Assembly (NCBI GenBank): GCA_963082975.1
Contig: OY720350.1
Location: 7,955,488 to 8,019,487, forward strand
Length of the DNA stretch: 64,000 nucleotides
Direction of reading: 5' to 3'
From: Labia minor
Lineage: Eukaryota > Arthropoda > Insecta > Dermaptera > Spongiphoridae
The translations under genes were made by a program, and so were the position numbers. This document shows, piece after piece, positions 38,701 to 54,413 of the stretch (positions within the stretch are counted from its first letter, which is position 1; every line of letters begins with the position of its first letter). Below the pieces are notes generated by a model, which was not told where the DNA came from, searched no databases, and worked only from the letters and a program-made list of their open reading frames with translations.

Positions 38701-39911
38701 CGGGCACTAAGATGATTTTGAATCTTCTCAGTGATGATTTTAAAATGGAAGGAATTCTATTTCACTTGCTAACCATGATTTTGTACTCACCGAATATAAC
38801 AACAACCCTTAACAATGTTTTAAAATTTAGTATTTGATATTTTTAAAAAAAAATTATTCTAAATTAATTCCAATTGTATTATAATCGGTCATTAATGATA
38901 ATTTAGCCCTAAAAAGTGAAATATTTATTTTTAATATAATATATACTTTTCAATTTCACTGCTTTAACTAATGTTAGTGCCCTCTAGTGAGATAGGTCAG
39001 TATCCTCCACACAAGTAAATTCTGTAGATAACAAAGAAATTTAGTATTTGTAATTTTTAGAAATAAGCTGGAGTGTCTTCACTCGTCTATCTCGCTTTTT
39101 GAATTAGATTAAATAACATATATAATATTTAAATAAATAAATAAATAAATATTTATTAAACCAGCGTGAGTTTGGCTCTTTGTTGACGTGTTAGCACGTG
39201 ATTTGCAGTGTTAAAAAATTAATTCCAGTACTTTCAGTGATTCAATCAAGCTGAAATTCTATATATAGCAGTATTATAAAATTTTTAATCATGTGAAAAA
39301 CTATCAAGCATATATCTTTATTTTTACGGTCACTTTAGAGGGAAAAAAAATGAAAACGTGGTAGGTAATGGACCTCTTCCGAATGAGCATCATTTCTCAA
39401 AAGTTGAGAGAAAACTACAAATTTTGAATAGTGTTCATATACCAAACTTCATGATTCTAGCTCTAATCTAATTATTATTTAATTCCGGTAATTTCAGTGA
39501 TTCAATCAAGCCGAAATTCTATATATAGCAGTTTTATATAATTTTTGATTCTATGAAAAACTATAAAAGTGTCACAAACGTTATAATAAATAGTTTAAAT
39601 GCTAATCGTTAAACACTCAATTCAAGTTAGGATATAAAAATTTCGAAAATAACAATGAAAATTCATCTATTAGAAAATTCAGATTTTATGAAATGAGATT
39701 TAAATGATTTATTAAATATTTGAATTTATATTTAATTTAAATTGGGATATAATATAATGTGTATTATATAATATTAATATAATATAATATAAATTTAATA
39801 TAAAATATAATAAAAGATTGTAATATTTATAATAACATATTATTTTTTTAAATTTTCTCCTTTCTTTTATAACAAAGAAAGGAATTACAAAAATTTAGGC
39901 CGGGCACTGGC
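38701..39911. repeat. Monomer 33, type A (1211 bp)
   Basis: Full A haplotype. Confidence 0.97.
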
Positions 39912-41116
39912 CGGGCACTAAGATGATTTTGAATCTTCTCAGTGATGATTTTAAAATGGAAGGAATTCTATTTCACTTGCTAACCATGATTTTGTACTCA
40001 CCGAATATAACAACAACCCTTAACAATGTTTTAAAATTTAGTATTTGATATTTTTAAAAAAAAATTATTCTAAATTAATTCCAATTGTATTATAATCGGT
40101 CATTAATGATAATTTAGCCCTAAAAAGTGAAATATTTATTTTTAATATAATATATACTTTTCAATTTCACTGCTTTAACTAATGTTAGTGCCCTCTAGTG
40201 AGATAGGTCAGTATCCTCCACACAAGTAAATTCTGTAGATAACAAAGAAATTTAGTATTTGTAATTTTTAGAAATAAGCTGGAGTGTCTTCACTCGTCTA
40301 TCTCGCTTTTTGAATTAGATTAAATAACATATATAATATTTAAATAAATAAATAAATAAATATTTATTAAACCAGCGTGAGTTTGGCTCTTTGTTGACGT
40401 GTTAGCACGTGATTTGCAGTGTTAAAAAATTAATTCCAGTACTTTCAGTGATTCAATCAAGCTGAAATTCTATATATAGCAGTATTATAAAATTTTTAAT
40501 CATGTGAAAAACTATCAAGCATATATCTTTATTTTTACGGTCACTTTAGAGGGAAAAAAATGAAAACGTGGTAGGTAATGGACCTCTTCCGAATGAGCAT
40601 CATTTCTCAAAAGTTGAGAGAAAACTACAAATTTTGAATAGTGTTCATATACCAAACTTCATGATTCTAGCTCTAATCTAATTATTATTTAATTCCGGTA
40701 ATTTCAGTGATTCAATCAAGCCGAAATTCTATATATAGCAGTTTTATATAATTTTTGATTCTATGAAAAACTATAAAAGTGTCACAAACGTTATAATAAA
40801 TAGTTTAAATGCTAATCGTTAAACACTCAATTCAAGTTAGGATATAAAAATTTCGAAAATAACAATGAAAATTCATCTATTAGAAAATTCAGATTTTATG
40901 AAATGAGATTTAAATGATTTATTAAATATTTGAATTTATATTTAATTTAAATTGGGATATAATATAATCTGTATTATATAATATAAATATAATATAAATT
41001 TAATATAAAATATAATAAAAGATTGTAATATTTATAATAACATATTATTTTTTTAAATTTTCTCCTTTCTTTTATAACAAAGAAAGGAATTACAAAAATT
41101 TAGGCCGGGCACTGGC
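39912..41116. repeat. Monomer 34, type F (1205 bp)
   Basis: A-like body with the 7-A run and E-like 3' end. First half of an F-G dimer. Confidence 0.96.
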
Positions 41117-42327
41117 CGGGCACTAAGATGATTTTGAATCTTCTCAGTGATGATTTTAAAATGGAAGGAATTCTATTTCACTTGCTAACCATGATTTTGT
41201 ACTCACCGAATATAACAACAACCCTTAACAATGTTTTAAAATTTAGTATTTGATATTTTTAAAAAAAAATTATTCTAAATTAATTCCAATTGTATTATAA
41301 TCGGTCATTAATGATAATTTAGCCCTAAAAAGTGAAATATTTATTTTTAATATAATATATACTTTTCAATTTCACTGCTTTAACTAATGTTAGTGCCCTC
41401 TAGTGAGATAGGTCAGTATCCTCCACACAAGTAAATTCTGTAGATAACAAAGAAATTTAGTATTTGTAATTTTTAGAAATAAGCTGGAGTGTCTTCACTC
41501 GTCTATCTCGCTTTTTGAATTAGATTAAATAACATATATAATATTTAAATAAATAAATAAATAAATATTTATTAAACCAGCGTGAGTTTGCCTCTTTGTT
41601 GACGTGTTAGCACGTGATTTGCAGTGTTAAAAAATTAATTCCAGTACTTTCAGTGATTCAATCAAGCTGAAATTCTATATATAGCAGTATTATAAAATTT
41701 TTAATCATGTGAAAAACTATCAAGCATATATCTTTATTTTTACGGTCACTTTAGAGGGAAAAAAAATGAAAACGTGGTAGGTAATGGACCTCTTCCGAAT
41801 GAGCATCATTTCTCAAAAGTTGAGAGAAAACTACAAATTTTGAATAGTGTTCATATACCAAACTTCATGATTCTAGCTCTAATCTAATTATTATTTAATT
41901 CCGGTAATTTCAGTGATTCAATCAAGCCGAAATTCTATATATAGCAGTTTTATATAATTTTTGATTCTATGAAAAACTATAAAAGTGTCACAAACGTTAT
42001 AATAAATAGTTTAAATGCTAATCGTTAAACACTCAATTCAAGTTAGGATATAAAAATTTCGAAAATAACAATGAAAATTCATCTATTAGAAAATTCAGAT
42101 TTTATGAAATGAGATTTAAATGATTTATTAAATATTTGAATTTATATTTAATTTAAATTGGGATATAATATAATGTGTATTATATAATATTAATATAATA
42201 TAATATAAATTTAATATAAAATATAATAAAAGATTGTAATATTTATAATAACATATTATTTTTTTAAATTTTCTCCTTTCTTTTATAACAAAGAAAGGAA
42301 TTACAAAAATTTAGGCCGGGCACTGGC
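41117..42327. repeat. Monomer 35, type G (1211 bp)
   Basis: A haplotype with C475. Confidence 0.96.
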
Positions 42328-43532
42328 CGGGCACTAAGATGATTTTGAATCTTCTCAGTGATGATTTTAAAATGGAAGGAATTCTATTTCACTTGCTAAC
42401 CATGATTTTGTACTCACCGAATATAACAACAACCCTTAACAATGTTTTAAAATTTAGTATTTGATATTTTTAAAAAAAAATTATTCTAAATTAATTCCAA
42501 TTGTATTATAATCGGTCATTAATGATAATTTAGCCCTAAAAAGTGAAATATTTATTTTTAATATAATATATACTTTTCAATTTCACTGCTTTAACTAATG
42601 TTAGTGCCCTCTAGTGAGATAGGTCAGTATCCTCCACACAAGTAAATTCTGTAGATAACAAAGAAATTTAGTATTTGTAATTTTTAGAAATAAGCTGGAG
42701 TGTCTTCACTCGTCTATCTCGCTTTTTGAATTAGATTAAATAACATATATAATATTTAAATAAATAAATAAATAAATATTTATTAAACCAGCGTGAGTTT
42801 GGCTCTTTGTTGACGTGTTAGCACGTGATTTGCAGTGTTAAAAAATTAATTCCAGTACTTTCAGTGATTCAATCAAGCTGAAATTCTATATATAGCAGTA
42901 TTATAAAATTTTTAATCATGTGAAAAACTATCAAGCATATATCTTTATTTTTACGGTCACTTTAGAGGGAAAAAAATGAAAACGTGGTAGGTAATGGACC
43001 TCTTCCGAATGAGCATCATTTCTCAAAAGTTGAGAGAAAACTACAAATTTTGAATAGTGTTCATATACCAAACTTCATGATTCTAGCTCTAATCTAATTA
43101 TTATTTAATTCCGGTAATTTCAGTGATTCAATCAAGCCGAAATTCTATATATAGCAGTTTTATATAATTTTTGATTCTATGAAAAACTATAAAAGTGTCA
43201 CAAACGTTATAATAAATAGTTTAAATGCTAATCGTTAAACACTCAATTCAAGTTAGGATATAAAAATTTCGAAAATAACAATGAAAATTCATCTATTAGA
43301 AAATTCAGATTTTATGAAATGAGATTTAAATGATTTATTAAATATTTGAATTTATATTTAATTTAAATTGGGATATAATATAATCTGTATTATATAATAT
43401 AAATATAATATAAATTTAATATAAAATATAATAAAAGATTGTAATATTTATAATAACATATTATTTTTTTAAATTTTCTCCTTTCTTTTATAACAAAGAA
43501 AGGAATTACAAAAATTTAGGCCGGGCACTGGC
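42328..43532. repeat. Monomer 36, type F (1205 bp)
   Basis: Same haplotype as monomer 34. The F-G dimer is duplicated here but single at monomers 13-14. Confidence 0.96.
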
Positions 43533-44743
43533 CGGGCACTAAGATGATTTTGAATCTTCTCAGTGATGATTTTAAAATGGAAGGAATTCTATTTCACTTG
43601 CTAACCATGATTTTGTACTCACCGAATATAACAACAACCCTTAACAATGTTTTAAAATTTAGTATTTGATATTTTTAAAAAAAAATTATTCTAAATTAAT
43701 TCCAATTGTATTATAATCGGTCATTAATGATAATTTAGCCCTAAAAAGTGAAATATTTATTTTTAATATAATATATACTTTTCAATTTCACTGCTTTAAC
43801 TAATGTTAGTGCCCTCTAGTGAGATAGGTCAGTATCCTCCACACAAGTAAATTCTGTAGATAACAAAGAAATTTAGTATTTGTAATTTTTAGAAATAAGC
43901 TGGAGTGTCTTCACTCGTCTATCTCGCTTTTTGAATTAGATTAAATAACATATATAATATTTAAATAAATAAATAAATAAATATTTATTAAACCAGCGTG
44001 AGTTTGCCTCTTTGTTGACGTGTTAGCACGTGATTTGCAGTGTTAAAAAATTAATTCCAGTACTTTCAGTGATTCAATCAAGCTGAAATTCTATATATAG
44101 CAGTATTATAAAATTTTTAATCATGTGAAAAACTATCAAGCATATATCTTTATTTTTACGGTCACTTTAGAGGGAAAAAAAATGAAAACGTGGTAGGTAA
44201 TGGACCTCTTCCGAATGAGCATCATTTCTCAAAAGTTGAGAGAAAACTACAAATTTTGAATAGTGTTCATATACCAAACTTCATGATTCTAGCTCTAATC
44301 TAATTATTATTTAATTCCGGTAATTTCAGTGATTCAATCAAGCCGAAATTCTATATATAGCAGTTTTATATAATTTTTGATTCTATGAAAAACTATAAAA
44401 GTGTCACAAACGTTATAATAAATAGTTTAAATGCTAATCGTTAAACACTCAATTCAAGTTAGGATATAAAAATTTCGAAAATAACAATGAAAATTCATCT
44501 ATTAGAAAATTCAGATTTTATGAAATGAGATTTAAATGATTTATTAAATATTTGAATTTATATTTAATTTAAATTGGGATATAATATAATGTGTATTATA
44601 TAATATTAATATAATATAATATAAATTTAATATAAAATATAATAAAAGATTGTAATATTTATAATAACATATTATTTTTTTAAATTTTCTCCTTTCTTTT
44701 ATAACAAAGAAAGGAATTACAAAAATTTAGGCCGGGCACTGGC
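43533..44743. repeat. Monomer 37, type G (1211 bp)
   Basis: A haplotype with C475. Last unit of the first ten-monomer block. Confidence 0.96.
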
Positions 44744-45954
44744 CGGGCACTAAGATGATTTTGAATCTTCTCAGTGATGATTTTAAAATGGAAGGAATTC
44801 TATTTCACTTGCTAACCATGATTTTGTACTCACCGAATATAACAACAACCCTTAACAATGTTTTAAAATTTAGTATTTGATATTTTTAAAAAAAAATTAT
44901 TCTAAATTAATTCCAATTGTATTATAATCGGTCATTAATGATAATTTAGCCCTAAAAAGTGAAATATTTATTTTTAATATAATATATACTTTTCAATTTC
45001 ACTGCTTTAACTAATGTTAGTGCCCTCTAGTGAGATAGGTCAGTATCCTCCTCACAAGTAAATTCTGTAGATAACAAAGAAATTTAGTATTTGTAATTTT
45101 TAAAAATAAGCTGGAGTGTCTCCACTCGTCTATCTCGCTTTTTGAATTAGATTAAATAACATATATAATATTTAAATAAATAAATAAATAAATATTTATT
45201 AAACCAGCGTGAGTTTGGCTCTTTGTTGACGTGTTAGCACGTGATTTGCAGTGTTAAAAAATTAATTCCAGTACTTTCAGTGATTCAATCAAGCTGAAAT
45301 TCTATATATAGCAGTATTATAAAATTTTTAATCATGTGAAAAACTATCAAGCATATATCTTTATTTTTACGGTCACTTTAGAGGGAAAAAAAATGAAAAC
45401 GTGGTAGGTAATGGACCTCTTCCGAATGAGCATCATTTCTCAAAAGTTGAGAGAAAACTACAAATTTTGAATAGTGTTCATATACCAAATTTCATGATTC
45501 TAGCTCTAATCTAATTATTATTTAATTCCAGTAATTTCAGTGATTCAATCAAGCCGAAATTCTATATATAGCAGTTTTATATAATTTTTGATTCTATGAA
45601 AAACTATAAAACTGTCACAAACGTTATAATAAATAGTTTAAATGCTAATCGTTAAACACTCAATTCAAGTTAGGATATAAAAATTTCGAAAATAACAATG
45701 AAAATTCATCTATTAGTAAATTCAGAATTTATGAAATGAGATTTAAATGATTTATTAAATATTTGAATTTATATTTAATTTAAATTGGGATATAATATAA
45801 TCTGTATTATATAATATAAATATAATATAATATAAATTTAATATAAAATATAATAAAAGATTGTAATATTTATAATAACATATTATTTTTTTAAATTTTC
45901 TCCTTTCTTTTATAACAAAGAAAGGAATTACAAAAATTTAGGCCGGGCACTGGC
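44744..45954. repeat. Monomer 38, type B (1211 bp)
   Basis: Full B haplotype without the 5-bp deletion. First unit of the second ten-monomer block. Confidence 0.97.
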
Positions 45955-47165
45955 CGGGCACTAAGATGATTTTGAACCTTCTCAGTGATGATTTTAAAAT
46001 GGAAGGAATTCTATTTCACTTGCTAACCATGATTTTGTACTCACCGAATATAACAACAACCCTTAACAATGTTTTAAAATTTAGTATTTGATATTTTTAA
46101 AAAAAAATTATTCTAAATTAATTCCAATTGTATTATAATCGGTCATTAATGATAATTTAGCCCTAAAAAGTGAAATATTTATTTTTAATATAATATATAC
46201 TTTTCAATTTCACTGCTTTAACTAATGTTAGTGCCCTCTAGTGAGATAGGTCAGTATCCTCCACACAAGTAAATTCTGTAGATAACAAAGAAATTTAATA
46301 TTTGTAATTTTTAGAAATAATTTGGAGTGTCTTCACTCGTCTATCTCGATTTTTGAATTAGATTAAATAACATATATAATATTTAAATAAATAAATAAAT
46401 AAATATTTATTAAACCAGCGTGAGTTTGGCTCTTTGTTGACGTGTTAGCACGTGATTTGCAGTGTTAAAAAATTAATTCCAGTACTTTCAGTGATTCAAT
46501 CAAGCTGAAATTCTATATATAGCAGTATTATAAAATTTTTAATCATGTGAAAAACTATCAAGCATATATCTTTATTTTTACGGTCACTTTAGAGGGAAAA
46601 AAAATGAAAACGTGGTAGGTAATGGACCTCTTCCGAATGAGCATCATTTCTCAAAAGTTGAGAGAAAACTACAAATTTTGAATAGTTTTCATATACCAAA
46701 TTTCATGATTCTAGCTCTAATCTAATTATTATTTAATTCCGGTAATTTCAGTGATTCAATCAAGCCGAAATTCTATATATAGCAGTTTTATATAATTTTT
46801 GATTCTATGAAAAACTATAAAACTGTCACAATCGTTATGATAAATAGTTTAAATGCTAATCGTTAAACACTCAATTCAAGTTAGGATATAAAAATTTCGA
46901 AAATAACAATGAAAATTCATCTATTAGTAAATTCAGATTTTATGAAATGAGATTTAAATGATTTATTAAATATTTGAATTTATATTTAATTTAAATTGGG
47001 ATATAATATAATGTGTATTATATAATATAAATATAATATAATATAAATTTAATATAAAATATAATAAAAGATTGTAATATTTATAATAACATATTATTTT
47101 TTTAAATTTTCTCCTTTCTTTTATAACAAAGAAAGGAATTACAAAAATTTAGGCCGGGCACTGGC
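45955..47165. repeat. Monomer 39, type D (1211 bp)
   Basis: Full D haplotype. Confidence 0.97.
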
Positions 47166-48376
47166 CGGGCACTAAGATGATTTTGAATCTTCTCAGTGAT
47201 GATTTTAAAATGGAAGGAATTCTATTTCACTTGCTAACCATGATTTTGTACTCACCGAATATAACAACAACCCTTAACAATGTTTTAAAATTTAGTATTT
47301 GATATTTTTAAAAAAAAATTATTCTAAATTAATTCCAATTGTATTATAATCGGTCATTAATGATAATTTAGCCCTAAAAAGTGAAATATTTATTTTTAAT
47401 ATAATATATACTTTTCAATTTCACTGCTTTAACTAATGTTAGTGCCCTCTAGTGAGATAGGTCAGTATCCTCCTCACAAGTAAATTCTGTAGATAACAAA
47501 GAAATTTAGTATTTGTAATTTTTAAAAATAAGCTGGAGTGTCTCCACTCGTCTATCTCGCTTTTTGAATTAGATTAAATAACATATATAATATTTAAATA
47601 AATAAATAAATAAATATTTATTAAACCAGCGTGAGTTTGGCTCTTTGTTGACGTGTTAGCACGTGATTTGCAGTGTTAAAAAATTAATTCCAGTACTTTC
47701 AGTGATTCAATCAAGCTGAAATTCTATATATAGCAGTATTATAAAATTTTTAATCATGTGAAAAACTATCAAGCATATATCTTTATTTTTACGGTCACTT
47801 TAGAGGGAAAAAAAATGAAAACGTGGTAGGTAATGGACCTCTTCCGAATGAGCATCATTTCTCAAAAGTTGAGAGAAAACTACAAATTTTGAATAGTGTT
47901 CATATACCAAATTTCATGATTCTAGCTCTAATCTAATTATTATTTAATTCCAGTAATTTCAGTGATTCAATCAAGCCGAAATTCTATATATAGCAGTTTT
48001 ATATAATTTTTGATTCTATGAAAAACTATAAAACTGTCACAAACGTTATAATAAATAGTTTAAATGCTAATCGTTAAACACTCAATTCAAGTTAGGATAT
48101 AAAAATTTCGAAAATAACAATGAAAATTCATCTATTAGTAAATTCAGAATTTATGAAATGAGATTTAAATGATTTATTAAATATTTGAATTTATATTTAA
48201 TTTAAATTGGGATATAATATAATCTGTATTATATAATATAAATATAATATAATATAAATTTAATATAAAATATAATAAAAGATTGTAATATTTATAATAA
48301 CATATTATTTTTTTAAATTTTCTCCTTTCTTTTATAACAAAGAAAGGAATTACAAAAATTTAGGCCGGGCACTGGC
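47166..48376. repeat. Monomer 40, type B (1211 bp)
   Basis: Full B haplotype. Confidence 0.97.
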
Positions 48377-49581
48377 CGGGCACTAAGATGATTTTGAACC
48401 TTCTCAGTGATGATTTTAAAATGGAAGGAATTCTATTTCACTTGCTAACCATGATTTTGTACTCACCGAATATAACAACAACCCTTAACAATGTTTTAAA
48501 ATTTAGTATTTGATATTTTTAAAAAAAAATTATTCTAAATTAATTCCAATTGTATTATAATCGGTCATTAATGATAATTTAGCCCTAAAAAGTGAAATAT
48601 TTATTTTTAATATAATATATACTTTTCAATTTCACTGCTTTAACTAATGTTAGTGCCCTCTAGTGAGATAGGTCAGTATCCTCCACACTAGTAAATTCTG
48701 TAGATAACAAAGAAATTTAGTATTTGTAATTTTTAGAAATAAGCTGGAGTGTCTTCACTCGTCTATCTCGCTTTTTGAATTAGATTAAATAACATATATA
48801 ATATTTAAATAAATAAATAAATAAATATTTATTAAACCAGCGTGAGTTTGGCTCTTTGTTGACGTGTTAGCACGTGATTTGCAGTGTTAAAAAATTAATT
48901 CCAGTACTTTCAGTGATTCAATCAAGCTGAAATTCTATATATAGCAGTATTATAAAATTTTTAATCATGTGAAAAACTATCAAGCATATATCTTTATTTT
49001 TACGGTCACTTTAGAGGGAAAAAAATGAAAACGTGGTAGGTAATGGACCTCTTCCGAATGAGCATCATTTCTCAAAAGTTGAGAGAAAACTACAAATTTT
49101 GAATAGTGTTCATATACCAAATTTCATGATTCTAGCTCTAATCTAATTATTATTTAATTCCGGTAATTTCAGTGATTCAATCAAGCCGAAATTCTATATA
49201 TAGCAGTTTTATATAATTTTTGATTCTATGAAAAACTATAAAACTGTCACAAACGTTATAATAAATAGTTTAAATGCTAATCGTTAAACACTCAATTCAA
49301 GTTAGGATATAAAAATTTCGAAAATAACAATGAAAATTCATCTATTAGTAAATTCAGATTTTATGAAATGAGATTTAAATGATTTATTAAATATTTGAAT
49401 TTATATTTAATTTAAATTGGGATATAATATAATCTGTATTATATAATATAAATATAATATAAATTTAATATAAAATATAATAAAAGATTGTAATATTTAT
49501 AATAACATATTATTTTTTTAAATTTTCTCCTTTCTTTTATAACAAAGAAAGGAATTACAAAAATTTAGGCCGGGCACTGGC
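48377..49581. repeat. Monomer 41, type E* (1205 bp)
   Basis: E haplotype with C23. Confidence 0.97.
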
Positions 49582-50786
49582 CGGGCACTAAGATGATTTT
49601 GAATCTTCTCAGTGATGATTTTAAAATGGAAGGAATTCTATTTCACTTGCTAACCATGATTTTGTACTCACCGAATATAACAACAACCCTTAACAATGTT
49701 TTAAAATTTAGTATTTGATATTTTTAAAAAAAAATTATTCTAAATTAATTCCAATTGTATTATAATCGGTCATTAATGATAATTTAGCCCTAAAAAGTGA
49801 AATATTTATTTTTAATATAATATATACTTTTCAATTTCACTGCTTTAACTAATGTTAGTGCCCTCTAGTGAGATAGGTCAGTATCCTCCACACAAGTAAA
49901 TTCTGTAGATAACAAAGAAATTTAGTATTTGTAATTTTTAGAAATAAGCTGGAGTGTCTTCACTCGTCTATCTCGCTTTTTGAATTAGATTAAATAACAT
50001 ATATAATATTTAAATAAATAAATAAATAAATATTTATTAAACCAGCGTGAGTTTGGCTCTTTGTTGACGTGTTAGCACGTGATTTGCAGTGTTAAAAAAT
50101 TAATTCCAGTACTTTCAGTGATTCAATCAAGCTGAAATTCTATATATAGCAGTATTATAAAATTTTTAATCATGTGAAAAACTATCAAGCATATATCTTT
50201 ATTTTTACGGTCACTTTAGAGGGAAAAAAATGAAAACGTGGTAGGTAATGGACCTCTTCCGAATGAGCATCATTTCTCAAAAGTTGAGAGAAAACTACAA
50301 ATTTTGAATAGTGTTCATATACCAAATTTCATGATTCTAGCTCTAATCTAATTATTATTTAATTCCGGTAATTTCAGTGATTCAATCAAGCCGAAATTCT
50401 ATATATAGCAGTTTTATATAATTTTTGATTCTATGAAAAACTATAAAACTGTCACAAACGTTATAATAAATAGTTTAAATGCTAATCGTTAAACACTCAA
50501 TTCAAGTTAGGATATAAAAATTTCGAAAATAACAATGAAAATTCATCTATTAGTAAATTCAGATTTTATGAAATGAGATTTAAATGATTTATTAAATATT
50601 TGAATTTATATTTAATTTAAATTGGGATATAATATAATCTGTATTATATAATATAAATATAATATAAATTTAATATAAAATATAATAAAAGATTGTAATA
50701 TTTATAATAACATATTATTTTTTTAAATTTTCTCCTTTCTTTTATAACAAAGAAAGGAATTACAAAAATTTAGGCCGGGCACTGGC
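49582..50786. repeat. Monomer 42, type Z (1205 bp)
   Basis: E in every marker except A313, which is the A-type state. It sits where monomer 32 (E) sits in the previous block, so this is a single-site reversion or a short conversion tract. Confidence 0.95.
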
Positions 50787-51997
50787 CGGGCACTAAGATG
50801 ATTTTGAATCTTCTCAGTGATGATTTTAAAATGGAAGGAATTCTATTTCACTTGCTAACCATGATTTTGTACTCACCGAATATAACAACAACCCTTAACA
50901 ATGTTTTAAAATTTAGTATTTGATATTTTTAAAAAAAAATTATTCTAAATTAATTCCAATTGTATTATAATCGGTCATTAATGATAATTTAGCCCTAAAA
51001 AGTGAAATATTTATTTTTAATATAATATATACTTTTCAATTTCACTGCTTTAACTAATGTTAGTGCCCTCTAGTGAGATAGGTCAGTATCCTCCACACAA
51101 GTAAATTCTGTAGATAACAAAGAAATTTAGTATTTGTAATTTTTAGAAATAAGCTGGAGTGTCTTCACTCGTCTATCTCGCTTTTTGAATTAGATTAAAT
51201 AACATATATAATATTTAAATAAATAAATAAATAAATATTTATTAAACCAGCGTGAGTTTGGCTCTTTGTTGACGTGTTAGCACGTGATTTGCAGTGTTAA
51301 AAAATTAATTCCAGTACTTTCAGTGATTCAATCAAGCTGAAATTCTATATATAGCAGTATTATAAAATTTTTAATCATGTGAAAAACTATCAAGCATATA
51401 TCTTTATTTTTACGGTCACTTTAGAGGGAAAAAAAATGAAAACGTGGTAGGTAATGGACCTCTTCCGAATGAGCATCATTTCTCAAAAGTTGAGAGAAAA
51501 CTACAAATTTTGAATAGTGTTCATATACCAAACTTCATGATTCTAGCTCTAATCTAATTATTATTTAATTCCGGTAATTTCAGTGATTCAATCAAGCCGA
51601 AATTCTATATATAGCAGTTTTATATAATTTTTGATTCTATGAAAAACTATAAAAGTGTCACAAACGTTATAATAAATAGTTTAAATGCTAATCGTTAAAC
51701 ACTCAATTCAAGTTAGGATATAAAAATTTCGAAAATAACAATGAAAATTCATCTATTAGAAAATTCAGATTTTATGAAATGAGATTTAAATGATTTATTA
51801 AATATTTGAATTTATATTTAATTTAAATTGGGATATAATATAATGTGTATTATATAATATTAATATAATATAATATAAATTTAATATAAAATATAATAAA
51901 AGATTGTAATATTTATAATAACATATTATTTTTTTAAATTTTCTCCTTTCTTTTATAACAAAGAAAGGAATTACAAAAATTTAGGCCGGGCACTGGC
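50787..51997. repeat. Monomer 43, type A (1211 bp)
   Basis: Full A haplotype. Confidence 0.97.
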
Positions 51998-53202
51998 CGG
52001 GCACTAAGATGATTTTGAATCTTCTCAGTGATGATTTTAAAATGGAAGGAATTCTATTTCACTTGCTAACCATGATTTTGTACTCACCGAATATAACAAC
52101 AACCCTTAACAATGTTTTAAAATTTAGTATTTGATATTTTTAAAAAAAAATTATTTTAAATTAATTCCAATTGTATTATAATCGGTCATTAATGATAATT
52201 TAGCCCTAAAAAGTGAAATATTTATTTTTAATATAATATATACTTTTCAATTTCACTGCTTTAACTAATGTTAGTGCCCTCTAGTGAGATAGGTCAGTAT
52301 CCTCCACACAAGTAAATTCTGTAGATAACAAAGAAATTTAGTATTTGTAATTTTTAGAAATAAGCTGGAGTGTCTTCACTCGTCTATCTCGCTTTTTGAA
52401 TTAGATTAAATAACATATATAATATTTAAATAAATAAATAAATAAATATTTATTAAACCAGCGTGAGTTTGGCTCTTTGTTGACGTGTTAGCACGTGATT
52501 TGCAGTGTTAAAAAATTAATTCCAGTACTTTCAGTGATTCAATCAAGCTGAAATTCTATATATAGCAGTATTATAAAATTTTTAATCATGTGAAAAACTA
52601 TCAAGCATATATCTTTATTTTTACGGTCACTTTAGAGGGAAAAAAATGAAAACGTGGTAGGTAATGGACCTCTTCCGAATGAGCATCATTTCTCAAAAGT
52701 TGAGAGAAAACTACAAATTTTGAATAGTGTTCATATACCAAACTTCATGATTCTAGCTCTAATCTAATTATTATTTAATTCCGGTAATTTCAGTGATTCA
52801 ATCAAGCCGAAATTCTATATATAGCAGTTTTATATAATTTTTGATTCTATGAAAAACTATAAAAGTGTCACAAACGTTATAATAAATAGTTTAAATGCTA
52901 ATCGTTAAACACTCAATTCAAGTTAGGATATAAAAATTTCGAAAATAACAATGAAAATTCATCTATTAGAAAATTCAGATTTTATGAAATGAGATTTAAA
53001 TGATTTATTAAATATTTGAATTTATATTTAATTTAAATTGGGATATAATATAATCTGTATTATATAATATAAATATAATATAAATTTAATATAAAATATA
53101 ATAAAAGATTGTAATATTTATAATAACATATTATTTTTTTAAATTTTCTCCTTTCTTTTATAACAAAGAAAGGAATTACAAAAATTTAGGCCGGGCACTG
53201 GC
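51998..53202. repeat. Monomer 44, type F (1205 bp)
   Basis: F haplotype with a private substitution at window position 52156 (TTATTTTAAA where all other copies have TTATTCTAAA). Confidence 0.96.
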
Positions 53203-54413
53203 CGGGCACTAAGATGATTTTGAATCTTCTCAGTGATGATTTTAAAATGGAAGGAATTCTATTTCACTTGCTAACCATGATTTTGTACTCACCGAATATA
53301 ACAACAACCCTTAACAATGTTTTAAAATTTAGTATTTGATATTTTTAAAAAAAAATTATTCTAAATTAATTCCAATTGTATTATAATCGGTCATTAATGA
53401 TAATTTAGCCCTAAAAAGTGAAATATTTATTTTTAATATAATATATACTTTTCAATTTCACTGCTTTAACTAATGTTAGTGCCCTCTAGTGAGATAGGTC
53501 AGTATCCTCCACACAAGTAAATTCTGTAGATAACAAAGAAATTTAGTATTTGTAATTTTTAGAAATAAGCTGGAGTGTCTTCACTCGTCTATCTCGCTTT
53601 TTGAATTAGATTAAATAACATATATAATATTTAAATAAATAAATAAATAAATATTTATTAAACCAGCGTGAGTTTGCCTCTTTGTTGACGTGTTAGCACG
53701 TGATTTGCAGTGTTAAAAAATTAATTCCAGTACTTTCAGTGATTCAATCAAGCTGAAATTCTATATATAGCAGTATTATAAAATTTTTAATCATGTGAAA
53801 AACTATCAAGCATATATCTTTATTTTTACGGTCACTTTAGAGGGAAAAAAAATGAAAACGTGGTAGGTAATGGACCTCTTCCGAATGAGCATCATTTCTC
53901 AAAAGTTGAGAGAAAACTACAAATTTTGAATAGTGTTCATATACCAAACTTCATGATTCTAGCTCTAATCTAATTATTATTTAATTCCGGTAATTTCAGT
54001 GATTCAATCAAGCCGAAATTCTATATATAGCAGTTTTATATAATTTTTGATTCTATGAAAAACTATAAAAGTGTCACAAACGTTATAATAAATAGTTTAA
54101 ATGCTAATCGTTAAACACTCAATTCAAGTTAGGATATAAAAATTTCGAAAATAACAATGAAAATTCATCTATTAGAAAATTCAGATTTTATGAAATGAGA
54201 TTTAAATGATTTATTAAATATTTGAATTTATATTTAATTTAAATTGGGATATAATATAATGTGTATTATATAATATTAATATAATATAATATAAATTTAA
54301 TATAAAATATAATAAAAGATTGTAATATTTATAATAACATATTATTTTTTTAAATTTTCTCCTTTCTTTTATAACAAAGAAAGGAATTACAAAAATTTAG
54401 GCCGGGCACTGGC
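53203..54413. repeat. Monomer 45, type G (1211 bp)
   Basis: A haplotype with C475. Confidence 0.96.

Larger units (their letters stand above)
32663..44743. repeat. Higher-order block B'-D-B-E*-E-A-F-G-F-G, copy 1 (12,081 bp)
   Basis: Ten monomers repeated in the same order immediately to the right. Differs from copy 2 in the 5-bp deletion of its first monomer, T313 in its fifth monomer, and the absence of a private T in its seventh. Confidence 0.93.
39912..44743. repeat. F-G dimer repeated twice (2 x 2,416 bp)
   Basis: F (1205 bp) and G (1211 bp) alternate twice. The same arrangement is at 51998-56829, and a single dimer is at 14506-16921. C475 never occurs outside this dimer. Confidence 0.92.
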